Positions 45,705 through 53,612 of a DNA stretch of 64,000 bases are shown in pieces. This DNA comes from Thiorhodovibrio litoralis (lineage in GTDB: Bacteria > Pseudomonadota > Gammaproteobacteria > Chromatiales > Chromatiaceae). The stretch lies in contig NZ_CP121473.1 of NCBI RefSeq assembly GCF_033954455.1, positions 4,946,501-5,010,500 of the forward strand, given 5' to 3'. The first letter of the stretch is position 1. Each line of letters opens with the position of its first letter. Both the position numbers and the translations under genes were made by a program. Under the pieces are notes generated by a model that saw nothing but the letters and a program-made list of their open reading frames with translations, did no database searches and was not told the DNA's origin.

Positions 45705-46681
45705 GCGGCGGCCTCCCGGGTCGCAGCGGCCCGTGCCTGGACGCTTGCCGGCAGCGCCAGAGCGCGCGTCAGTGCGATCGCCGGGTCATCCTGGGTCATG
45801 CAGCGCTGCAGCGGAACACCGCAGCGTTCGATCAAGGCGCGCACCTGGGTGCGGCGCTCCTCGAGCACCCGGTGATGATCGCGGCGGAGCGACGCGCTCA
45901 GGGTATCCAGCAGCCCGGTGCGGCGTCCGTCGCTGATGCGGTAACGCCCTGGCGGCGGCGGCGCGAGCTCGAGCGGGTCAAGAATTTCAATGGCGAACAG
46001 ACTGTTGTGGACGGCGAGCTGGCTCAGATGGCGCTCGGTCTCGGCATCCGCTGAGACGAAGTCCGACAGCAGCCACACAAGGCTGCCGGGGCGAATCACA
46101 TGGCGCAGGCGCGCGAGCGCGCGGCTCAGCTCACCCGCGTGCAGGGTGTCGGCCAAGCCGACCGCCGGATTGCCGGCATCGACCAGGGTGCGGATCAAGC
46201 GCATCTGCCCGCGACGTCCGCCAGCGGGCTGAATCTCGCGATGCTCGCCGTTGAACAGCAGGGCGCCAACGCGGTCCCCGCGGCTGACCGCGGACCAGCC
46301 AATCAGCGCGGCCAGGCGCGCGGCCATCACGGATTTGAACGCCCCGCGGCTAGCGAAGAACATGCTCGGGCCGAAGTCGGCGACCACCACCACCGGGCGC
46401 TCGCGTTCCTCATCGAACACCTTCACATGGGCGTGCCCGGCGCGCGCGGTGATGCGCCAATCCATGTTACGGATGTCATCGCCGGCCTGGTAATGGCGCG
46501 ATTCGCGATAGTCCATGCCGCGCCCGCGAAAGCGCGAACGGTGCTGCCCGGCCAGGACCGAGCGGGTGAGCCGACGCGGCGCGCCTGCAAGCCGAGCGGC
46601 GCGCGCCTGCAGGGCGATCAGATCGCCGGCATCGACACGCCAGTCCGCATCAGGCGCGATTTGGGGCCTGGGGAGGTTCAT
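45701..46681 (-). CDS. DUF58 protein with VWA-like fold (Bat operon)
   Basis: 326 residues with the DUF58 signature RGMDYRESRHYQAGDDIRNMDWRITARAG and VKVFDEERERPVVVVADFGPSMFF. The MIDAS-like motif reads D-F-G-P-S where homologues I recall have D-F-S-P-S, so the first serine is replaced by glycine. No transmembrane span is evident. It lies between moxR and DUF4381; DUF58 proteins are common partners of MoxR ATPases. GGAGG lies just before the ATG. Confidence 0.9.
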   Translation of the reverse strand: MNLPRPQIAPDADWRVDAGDLIALQARAARLAGAPRRLTRSVLAGQHRSRFRGRGMDYRESRHYQAGDDIRNMDWRITARAGHAHVKVFDEERERPVVVVADFGPSMFFASRGAFKSVMAARLAALIGWSAVSRGDRVGALLFNGEHREIQPAGGRRGQMRLIRTLVDAGNPAVGLADTLHAGELSRALARLRHVIRPGSLVWLLSDFVSADAETERHLSQLAVHNSLFAIEILDPLELAPPPPGRYRISDGRRTGLLDTLSASLRRDHHRVLEERRTQVRALIERCGVPLQRCMTQDDPAIALTRALALPASVQARAAATREAAA

Positions 46682-46796
46682 GGGGTGTGCTTGCTCCAGG
46701 CCAACTGCCGTCTTGCCGATAAAACATCCGCTTCGATCATGAGCCAGAATCCGAGGGGCCTAATCTGCGTGTTCCAGTGTCGAGCATTGAGACCGA

Positions 46797-47828
46797 TCAA
46801 ATCAGCGGCACGCGCTTGATGAGCTCCGCGACGAAGCGATCAACCGTGATGCCCTCAGCCTCAGCGGCATAGCTCATCAGCACCCGGTGGCGCATCACAT
46901 CGAACACCGTGGCATGGATATCCTCAGGCGTCACATAGTCGCCACCACGCAGCCAGGCCCGCGCGCGAGCGCAGCGGTCAAGCGCGATGGTCGCCCGCGG
47001 ACTGGCGCCATAGTCGACCAGCCGCGCCAGTTCGCTGTCATAGGGAGCCGGGTCGCGCGTGGCCAGCACCAGCTGGACCAGATATTCCTCGAGGTTATCG
47101 GCCATGTGCAGATCCATCGCCTGGTCGCGGGCGGCAAAGATCTGCTTTTGGCTGAGCAGGGGCGCAGGGACTTGCTCGCGATGGGCGCGACCGCGCGCCT
47201 CATTGCGCGCGATGGCGAGAATCTGGCGCTCGGTGTGAGGATCGGGGTAGCCGACTCGCACATGCATCAGGAAGCGGTCGAGCTGGGCCTCCGGCAACGG
47301 ATAGGTGCCTTCCTGCTCGATGGGATTTTGCGTGGCCATGACCAGAAAGGGCTCGGCCAACGGATAGGTGCGCCCGCCGACCGTGATCTGACGCTCGCCC
47401 ATCGCCTCGAGCAGCGCGGACTGCACCTTGGCCGGCGCGCGGTTGACCTCGTCGGCCAGCACCAAGTTATGGAACAAGGGTCCGGGCTGGAACTGGAAAT
47501 CCCCCGTTTCTGGCCGGTAAATGTCAGTGCCGGTCAGGTCTCCCGGCAGCAGATCGGGCGTGAACTGCACGCGCTGAAAATTGCCCTCGATGCGCGCGGC
47601 AAGCGCCTGAATGGCCGAGGTCTTGGCTAGCCCCGGCGCGCCCTCGACCAGCAGATGGCCGGAGGCCAGGAGCGCAATCAGCAGCCGTTCCACCAGTGCG
47701 TCCTGGCCGACGATGCGCGCGGCCAGTTGGCGGCGCAGCTCGGCAAAGGCGTGCGCAACATCCACCGCCTCGGTCGCGGCCGTCCGCGGGGCACTTGCCG
47801 GAGCGGCCGGTCTTTGAGTCGCTGTCAT
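46797..47828 (-). CDS. moxR: MoxR family AAA+ ATPase
   Basis: 343 residues from ATG 47828 (GGAG upstream; an upstream in-frame start at 47906 lacks support). Walker A is VEGAPGLAKTSAIQ, Walker B is LVLADEVNRAPAKVQSALLEAM, sensor 1 is ATQNPIEQEGTYPLPEAQLDRF and sensor 2 is in GASPRATIALDRCARA. MoxR proteins are chaperone-like AAA+ ATPases that work with VWA-domain proteins. It is the first gene of the moxR-DUF58-DUF4381-batA-batB-batD operon. Confidence 0.93.
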   Translation of the reverse strand: MTATQRPAAPASAPRTAATEAVDVAHAFAELRRQLAARIVGQDALVERLLIALLASGHLLVEGAPGLAKTSAIQALAARIEGNFQRVQFTPDLLPGDLTGTDIYRPETGDFQFQPGPLFHNLVLADEVNRAPAKVQSALLEAMGERQITVGGRTYPLAEPFLVMATQNPIEQEGTYPLPEAQLDRFLMHVRVGYPDPHTERQILAIARNEARGRAHREQVPAPLLSQKQIFAARDQAMDLHMADNLEEYLVQLVLATRDPAPYDSELARLVDYGASPRATIALDRCARARAWLRGGDYVTPEDIHATVFDVMRHRVLMSYAAEAEGITVDRFVAELIKRVPLI

Positions 47829-47971
47829 GCATAATCTCCATTCAATGTGATCATTCCGATGCGCTTCGGTCCCACCGCTGGCAGCCCGGCATCCAAGTCC
47901 AGACACCCAGGGTCATCGCCGCCGAGTTGGCACAGGCTCGCGCACAGCCTCGTTCAGAAACAGGATAGCCC

Positions 47972-48028
47972 GTAATGTTATGCGACTGCCTTAACATCCG
48001 CGTGCGAAAACATTACCGAGTGTTAAGG
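47972..48028. promoter_or_regulatory. Interleaved inverted repeats upstream of mtgA and moxR
   Basis: Two inverted pairs are interleaved: GTAATGT (47972-47978) with ACATTAC (48010-48016), and CCTTAACA (47989-47996) with TGTTAAGG (48021-48028). They lie in the 290-base gap between divergent genes, 145 bases from the moxR start and 90 from mtgA. This could be a double operator or a structured leader. Confidence 0.45.
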
Positions 48029-48118
48029 TAACCCATGACCAGCACCCGGACACTGCCGGGAACAGCCCCCCGGATATCCGCTGCCGGCGAGACCGACTAT
48101 GAGCAACGATAAGCAACG

Positions 48119-48835
48119 ATGAGCAAGGGCTCCCTGCTTGCGCGCGGCATGCGCGCTCTAATACTCACTCTCTTTCTGCTGCTGTTGGGCTCGATTCTGG
48201 CCGTCGCCGCCTTGCGCTGGTTCAATCCGCCGACCTCGGCAGTCATTGTCCAACATTGGGTAAGCGAGCACCTCGCAGGGAAGGAGCCGCCGGTGGTGTA
48301 TCACGAATGGGTCGACAGGGATGCCATTGCCCCATCGCTCAAGCTCGCGGTGATCGCCGGCGAGGATCAGCGCTTCCCCGAGCATCTGGGCTTCGACCTG
48401 ATCGAGCTTCAAGCCGCATGGGAAGATTTTCGCCAGGGAGAACGGCTGCGTGGCGCCAGCACTATCAGCCAGCAGACCGCCAAAAACCTGTTTCTTTGGA
48501 ACGGGCGCGATTATGCCCGCAAGGCACTGGAGGTCTGGTTTACCCTGCTGCTGGAAACCCTGCTGACCAAGGAACGGATTCTCGAGCTCTACCTGAACAT
48601 TGCCCAATTCAGCGCCGACACCTATGGCGTCGGCGCCGCAAGCTGGCGCTATTTCGACCGCCCCGCTGCCGCCATCAGCGCCGAACAAGCCGCCCGCATG
48701 GCCGCGGTCCTGCCCAACCCGCGCATTTACCGCCTCGATCAGCCATCAGCCAAAGTGCGACAGCGCGCACGCTGGATTCGCCAGCAAATGCACCAGCTTG
48801 GTGGCGAGCGCTATTTGCGGCAGCTAGGGCATTGA
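48119..48835 (+). CDS. mtgA: Monofunctional peptidoglycan glycosyltransferase
   Basis: 238 residues. An N-terminal anchor (about 13-33, LILTLFLLLLGSILAVAAL) is followed by the GT51 domain with AGEDQRFPEHLGFDL (catalytic E in EDQRF), GASTISQQTAKNLFLW, KERILELYLNIAQFS and YGVGAASWRYF. It polymerises lipid II glycan chains at the periplasmic face of the inner membrane. Its start region is duplicated 20 bases upstream, making a seven-codon leader (ATG 48099) whose TGA overlaps the mtgA ATG. No transpeptidase gene is adjacent. Confidence 0.95.
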   Translation: MSKGSLLARGMRALILTLFLLLLGSILAVAALRWFNPPTSAVIVQHWVSEHLAGKEPPVVYHEWVDRDAIAPSLKLAVIAGEDQRFPEHLGFDLIELQAAWEDFRQGERLRGASTISQQTAKNLFLWNGRDYARKALEVWFTLLLETLLTKERILELYLNIAQFSADTYGVGAASWRYFDRPAAAISAEQAARMAAVLPNPRIYRLDQPSAKVRQRARWIRQQMHQLGGERYLRQLGH

Positions 48836-48905
48836 TGAAAATAGAGAATCGCAGTCACAGCGCCTTGCTCGCACAATTTCGCTAGCTGGCGGCCCATAGA
48901 GGGAG

Positions 48906-49253
48906 TCAATCCGCAATCTGGAGTGATTCGACCCACAGATAGATGGTCCCGGATGCATTTCGATCAACTTCAGCAACCAACCTGACCTTGGTGTCCGGGC
49001 CGATCTTCCGGTTTTGCCAGACAGGCGGCTCGATCTCGACCCGAACCTCACCCGTCTGATCCCGGAAGGTATAGTAATCCTCTCTGAGGTGGGAAAGGAT
49101 GTTACCCGTTACAGTGACATAGGTGTCGACAGGGGCCTTTCGCGCGTCCTCGACCGTACTCACTCGACCGCTCGCCGCCGGCCCCGTGAACTGGGCGAAG
49201 GCCGTTGAAGATAGAAGCAGACATCCAATCACCAGCAGCACGGAACTTTTCAC
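48906..49253 (-). CDS. YgiW/YdeI family periplasmic OB-fold stress protein
   Basis: 115 residues starting at a GTG (49253) with GAGGTG upstream. It has a Sec signal (SVLLVIGCLLLSSTAFAQ) and the family core FTGPAASGRVSTVEDARKAPVDTYVTVTGNI, then YYTFRDQTGEVRVEI and KVRLVAEVDRN. These OB-fold (BOF) proteins are periplasmic and induced by stress such as peroxide, cadmium or acid; the ligand is uncertain. It is a single gene in opposite orientation to mtgA. Confidence 0.88.
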   Translation of the reverse strand: MKSSVLLVIGCLLLSSTAFAQFTGPAASGRVSTVEDARKAPVDTYVTVTGNILSHLREDYYTFRDQTGEVRVEIEPPVWQNRKIGPDTKVRLVAEVDRNASGTIYLWVESLQIAD

Positions 49254-49480
49254 TTCTCACCTCTTTCGTTAACAATTTGGGAGTCGAACTGAAACCAGGA
49301 TGGTAATGGTTTGTCCGAATTTCAATCCTGTAGAACTGCTGCCCGAGATCCGGCATGCTTTTGACGATAAACCACTTTTTTGGGGGTTGCTGTTGAACCA
49401 TTCCCGTGATCCTGACAATGACCAAGAGCGGCTGGTTCGCGCGCTGTTTTCGCGTCGCCGGCCTGTCACCAGCATCGTCA

Positions 49481-51905
49481 TCACCGGCTTGGTGGGTTGC
49501 GATCAGTCGCTCCTTCCGGATTTGACTGCCCGCCATGCTCGCAAGTCAGATGCGCCTGTACCATCTTGAGTTTGCCGTAAGAAACGTCGTCGCCGAGGCT
49601 TTCCTTGACCGGCGTGAGCGCTTCGGTGCCGATCTGGGCGAAGACGGTGGTGATGCGCGCGAGCTTGTCTTGGTCGACGAAATCGGTGACTGCCAGCTCT
49701 CCGGTGCCAATGAAGTGGGCCAGATGGCCTTCGATGGTGGTGGTTTTCAGTGAGCGTTCTGCGGCGATCTCGGCGATGCCCAGGCCCTCGCGGTAGAGGC
49801 GATAGCTGAGCCGGCGACTATCGCCGGGCTGGACTTTGGTCTTGGGCTGGTTCTCGGGGTCGCCCCCTGATGGACCCTGATGCGCATCCGGGGGCGGATG
49901 CTGGGCGACAAGCTGAAGGATCTCCGTGCCATAACGCTCGGCGGTGCGCATGCCGATGCCTGGGATGGCGGCCAGGGCATTCAGGCTGTCGGGGCGGTTG
50001 GCGGCGATCTCGCGCAGCACGGTACGGGTCAGGATGCGATAGCGAGTTTCGCCGGTGCGCTCTTCGTCGGCTTGCTTCTGCTCGCGCCAGTGGCGCAGCC
50101 CGTCGAGCAGGGGATCGTCTTTGCCCTTTGCAGGCTGCGCGCTCGTGCCTTTCCTTTGTCGCGCCCCGGTGCGGGGATCGTCAATCTTGGCTTTCGCCAG
50201 CGCCACGAGATAGGCCTTGGCGGAGAAGCCGTGGGTGCAGCTCGCGATGCCGGCGGTCTTGATCGCGAGCAGTTTGCGCAGTTCCTCGACGGCCTGGCTG
50301 AGTGTCTTGCGCAGCGCCTTGTTGTCGGTCTCGCATTCCAGGTCGGCGAGCCAGGGAGCAAGTCCCTCTGCAAGCTTAGCGGTGAAATAAGCCGAGGCCT
50401 TGCGCAGTCGCTCTTGCAGGTCGGGATCGCCCTCGGGAATCCGGTCGGTGCGAAAGCGGTGCTCCAACTCGCGGCGGAATTTGGCGCTGACGGTGACAAG
50501 CTCGTCGCTGATCCGACGCTCGAGCGTGTTCATGGCCTCGATCGGGTCGTTGGACTGAGCGACGCCCGCACCGTGCAGGTCGATGACGCGATGATTCGTG
50601 CGCAGCAGGCCAAGCAGCCGCCGCAGCCGAGCACCGAGCTGGTCGAAATCCCAGCACTCGCGCAGCAGCCGCTGCTGGTAGTCGATGCGCGCGGCATCGA
50701 GCTGGTCCTGGGTGGGCGGTTGCCGGGTAGCCTCATCGACATAGTGGGAGACGCGCTGGTCGGTCTTGACCGCGTGGCGTGGGATGGGCGCGCTCAGCAC
50801 CAGACCCTCGAGCGTCTTGCAGCGGCTGAGGCCCACATAGACCTGGCCATGAGAGAAGGCCGCGGCGGCGTCGATGATGGCGCGCTCGAAGGTCAGGCCC
50901 TGGCTCTTGTGGATGGTGATGGCCCAGGCGAGACGCAGCGGGTATTGGGTGAACTTGCCGATGACCTCCTCGGTGATGGCCTTGGTGTCGGTGTCGATGC
51001 TGTAGCGGATGTTCTCCCAGGTGGCGGGCTCGACGGTGATGTCGCCATCATCGCCAGGGCAGCGCACCAGGATGCGCTCGCGCTCCAGACGCGTGACGGT
51101 GCCGATCTTGCCGTTGAAGAAGCGTTTGTCTTCGCCGCTGTCGTTGCGCACAAACATCACTTGCGCCCCCTGCTTCAGCGTCAAGGTGGCGGCGGTCGGG
51201 TAACTGTGGGCCGGGTAGTCGTCCTCGATCTCTGCCTCGAACTCACGCGGCTTGGCGGCGAGGGCGCGCAGCCGGGTGTCATTGATCTGATCAGCGGCGC
51301 GGTTGTGCGTGGTGAGCGTGATATAGCCATCCGATTCCCTGGGCGCGAAATCGGGCTGATAGCGGGCATTGAGCTGCGCCAGCGCCGCCTCATCAAGCCG
51401 GTTGTCGCGCACGGCATTGAGCAGCGCGATAAAGTCGGCATCGGATTGGCGATAGATGTGCGTGAGCTCGATGGGCACCACTTCCATTGCCGCCAGTGCC
51501 CGGCTGCTGAAAAAATACCCGGAGCTGTAGAAGTCCCGCAAAATAGCCCAGTCCTGATCTGGCACCACGGGCGCGAGCTGATGCAGATCGCCGATCATCA
51601 GCAGTTGCACGCCGCCGAAGGGCGCATCGGTCGCCCGCTCGCGCCGCAGCATGAAGTCGACCGCGTCGAGCAGGTCGGCGCGCACCATGCTGATCTCGTC
51701 GATAATCAGCAGATCGAGGCTGGCGATGATGTCGCGCTTTTGCCGGTTAAAGCGCCGCTCCGCCGCCTGGCGCTGGGCCTCGCTGCCGGGCACGAAAGGC
51801 CCAAATGGCAGCTGAAAGAAGGAATGCAGAGTCACGCCCCCGGCGTTGATGGCCGCCACCCCGGTCGGCGCGGTGACCACCATGCGCTTGGGCAGATCCG
51901 CCTTA
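49481..51905 (-). pseudogene. Pif1-like helicase, large C-terminal part (split by two IS elements)
   Basis: About 808 codons remain open. They begin KADLPKRMVVTAPTGVAAINAGGVTLHSF, just downstream of the P-loop, and hold Walker B (LLIIDEISMVRADLLD), GDLHQLAPVVPD, the YVGLSRCKTLEGLVLS motif VI and a C-terminal HRDC (RYRILTRTVLREIAANRPDSLNALAAIPGIG) plus HTH_40 region (YRLYREGLGIAEIAAERSLKTTTIEGHL). The Walker A lysine lies in the other fragment at 55704-55822, so this part cannot bind ATP normally even if translated from the IS-derived ATG at 51910. Joining the two parts gives an intact frame of about 846 residues. Confidence 0.88.
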
Positions 51906-51999
51906 GACATGATGTTTTGACCTGCCCATCCTCAACGCATGTAGGTTATGTTGAGGATGGAGAACCACCGACACAGAGCCACCTTGAGGAGAGCAGGTC

Positions 52000-53211
52000 A
52001 TGAAGCAGTTTAACCCAGCAACCGATCGCATCGAGAGCGCATCGTCCCTATCCGCCTTGCTGCACGGGAGTAACCAGCCGGAACACAAGCACGGCGCCTA
52101 TATTGGCCTGGATGTGCACAAAGACACCATCGCCGTGGCGGTGGCTGAGCCGGGACGTCAGGAGCCGATTTATCGTGGCGAGATTGCTAACAAGCCCAAG
52201 AAGATCGAGCAACTCATCGCCCGTCTGAGCGAAGCCTATGATGGAGCGGTGCTGTTGTTCTGCTACGAAGCCGGTCCCTGCGGGTATGGACTCTATCGCC
52301 AGCTTCTCGCCAGCGGCCATGATTGCCAAGTCGTTGCCCCATCGCTGATTCCCAAGAAAGCCGCCGAGCGCATCAAGACCGACCGGCGCGATGCGCTGAA
52401 GCTCGCGCGACTGCTGCGCAGCGGCGATCTCACCGCGGTTTGGGTTCCCGACCAAGAGCAGGAGCGCATGCGCGATCTCAGCCGCGCGCGCGATGATATT
52501 AAAGCCCAGGAACGCAAAGCCCGTCAGCAGCTCAACGCCTTTTTGCTGCGTCACGGTCACCACTGGCCCACCGGCAAGACGCGCTGGGGTGCGGCGCATG
52601 AGAACTGGCTGGCCGGACTGAAAATGGCCGATCCTTGGCAGCAGGTGGTGCTACAGAACTACATCGACGCTGAGCGGGCCGCCGGTGAGCGCGTCGCTCA
52701 GCTCACCGATCAGCTCATGCGCGCATTGCCGGAGTGGTCACTTGCCCCCGTGGTTGACTCCCTGGTGGCGCTGCGCGGTATCGACAAGCTCGCCGCGATC
52801 GTGCTGCTCGCTGAACTGGGCGATATCAGTCGTTTCGACTCCCCGCGCCAACTGATGGCCTTCCTCGGACTGGTCCCCAGCGAGCACTCCAGTGGCGGAC
52901 GGCGGCGCCAAGGGGCGATTACGCTCACCGGCAACAGCCACGCCCGGCGCATGTTGATCGAATCGGCCTGGAGCTATCGCTTCCCGGCACGCCAGACCAA
53001 GCATCTCCGAGGCAAGGCCGTGAACGCCTCAGCCGGGGCCAGACGCATCGCCTGGAAGGCGCAGGTGCGCCTGTGCGGGCGCTACCGCACGCTCACCGGT
53101 GCCGGCAAAAACACCAAGCTGGTGTGCGTGGCCATTGCCCGGGAGCTGGCCGGTTTTCTCTGGGACATCGTGCGCCAGGAGATGCCTCAAGTGAACGCCC
53201 AAGCGGTCTGA
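52000..53211 (+). CDS. IS110 family transposase (DEDD recombinase)
   Basis: 403 residues. The N-terminal RuvC-like DEDD domain is visible: IGLDVHKDTIAVAV (first D), LLFCYEAGPCGYGLYR (E) and IKTDRRDALKLARLLRSGDL (the two D). The C-terminal transposase_20 domain has VVDSLVALRGIDKLAAIVLLAELGDISRFDSPRQLMAFLGLVPSEHSSGG, including the catalytic serine region (PSEHSSG). These RNA-guided recombinases integrate without ordinary terminal cleavage. AGGAGAGCAGG precedes the ATG. The protein is full length and should be active. Confidence 0.92.
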   Translation: MKQFNPATDRIESASSLSALLHGSNQPEHKHGAYIGLDVHKDTIAVAVAEPGRQEPIYRGEIANKPKKIEQLIARLSEAYDGAVLLFCYEAGPCGYGLYRQLLASGHDCQVVAPSLIPKKAAERIKTDRRDALKLARLLRSGDLTAVWVPDQEQERMRDLSRARDDIKAQERKARQQLNAFLLRHGHHWPTGKTRWGAAHENWLAGLKMADPWQQVVLQNYIDAERAAGERVAQLTDQLMRALPEWSLAPVVDSLVALRGIDKLAAIVLLAELGDISRFDSPRQLMAFLGLVPSEHSSGGRRRQGAITLTGNSHARRMLIESAWSYRFPARQTKHLRGKAVNASAGARRIAWKAQVRLCGRYRTLTGAGKNTKLVCVAIARELAGFLWDIVRQEMPQVNAQAV

Positions 53212-53594
53212 TCAGTGGCCGCATGTTGAGCCAATGCTGACAACCCGCTGACGCAACCCCAATCGATTCAACCATGGAGAACCCAACAGACACCTTGATT
53301 CAGGGCATCCGCGGCCGGTGTGGAGAACCCTTGTTTGGGCTATACCGGTGGTGCGCGGGAGAATCCCATCATGGGCATCCCACGTGCCGATCCCTGCTCT
53401 TAGAGAAAGGCCAGCTCCGCGACGCAGTGAAGTCCGGTGGTACCCAATCCACGTATATCAGCATGATCCACCGTCGCAGTCTGCCGCTGGGTGCCCTGAG
53501 CCAAGGTGTTTGCCATCACCGGCCCGAGAACAACGTTTTCGAAAAAAGACAAAGAAGAAGAGGTGGTTAAACAATAGTTACTACCAAACATTGA
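53212..53594 (+). ncRNA. Candidate bridge RNA region of the IS110 element
   Basis: About 380 bases of right-end non-coding sequence between the transposase stop and the subterminal repeat. IS1111-group elements are reported to encode their structured bridge RNA in this end. Hairpin-capable segments are present, for example GGTGGTTAAACAATAGTTACTACC near the right end (paired GGTGGT/ACTACC-like arms). The short frames here show no protein family resemblance. I could not fold it or identify the target and donor loops. Confidence 0.4.
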
Positions 53595-53612
53595 CAGGTC
53601 AAAACATATCAG

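Larger units (their letters stand above)
51906..53612 (+). mobile_element. IS110 family element, IS1111-like
   Basis: 1707 bases from the helicase break point (51905/51906) to the start of the neighbouring IS terminal repeat (53612/53613). Subterminal inverted repeats ATGTTTTGACCTG (51912-51924) and CAGGTCAAAACAT (53595-53607) lie 6 and 5 bases from the ends, the arrangement known for the IS1111 subgroup. The left non-coding end is about 95 bases and the right is about 400. No target duplication is seen, as usual for IS110. Confidence 0.75.

Noticed and set aside
49300-49569. An 89-codon plus-strand frame overlapping the helicase 3' end
   Set aside because: It overlaps the helicase tail, has an unconvincing start and no recognisable family, though its first half is not excluded as a small gene.
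49880-52003. A 707-codon open frame on the plus strand opposite the helicase
   Set aside because: It is the shadow of a GC-rich coding region and crosses the helicase/IS110 junction. No family features are visible.
53274-53570. A 98-codon open frame in the IS110 right end
   Set aside because: It is cysteine- and histidine-rich without a family and lies in the region expected for the bridge RNA.
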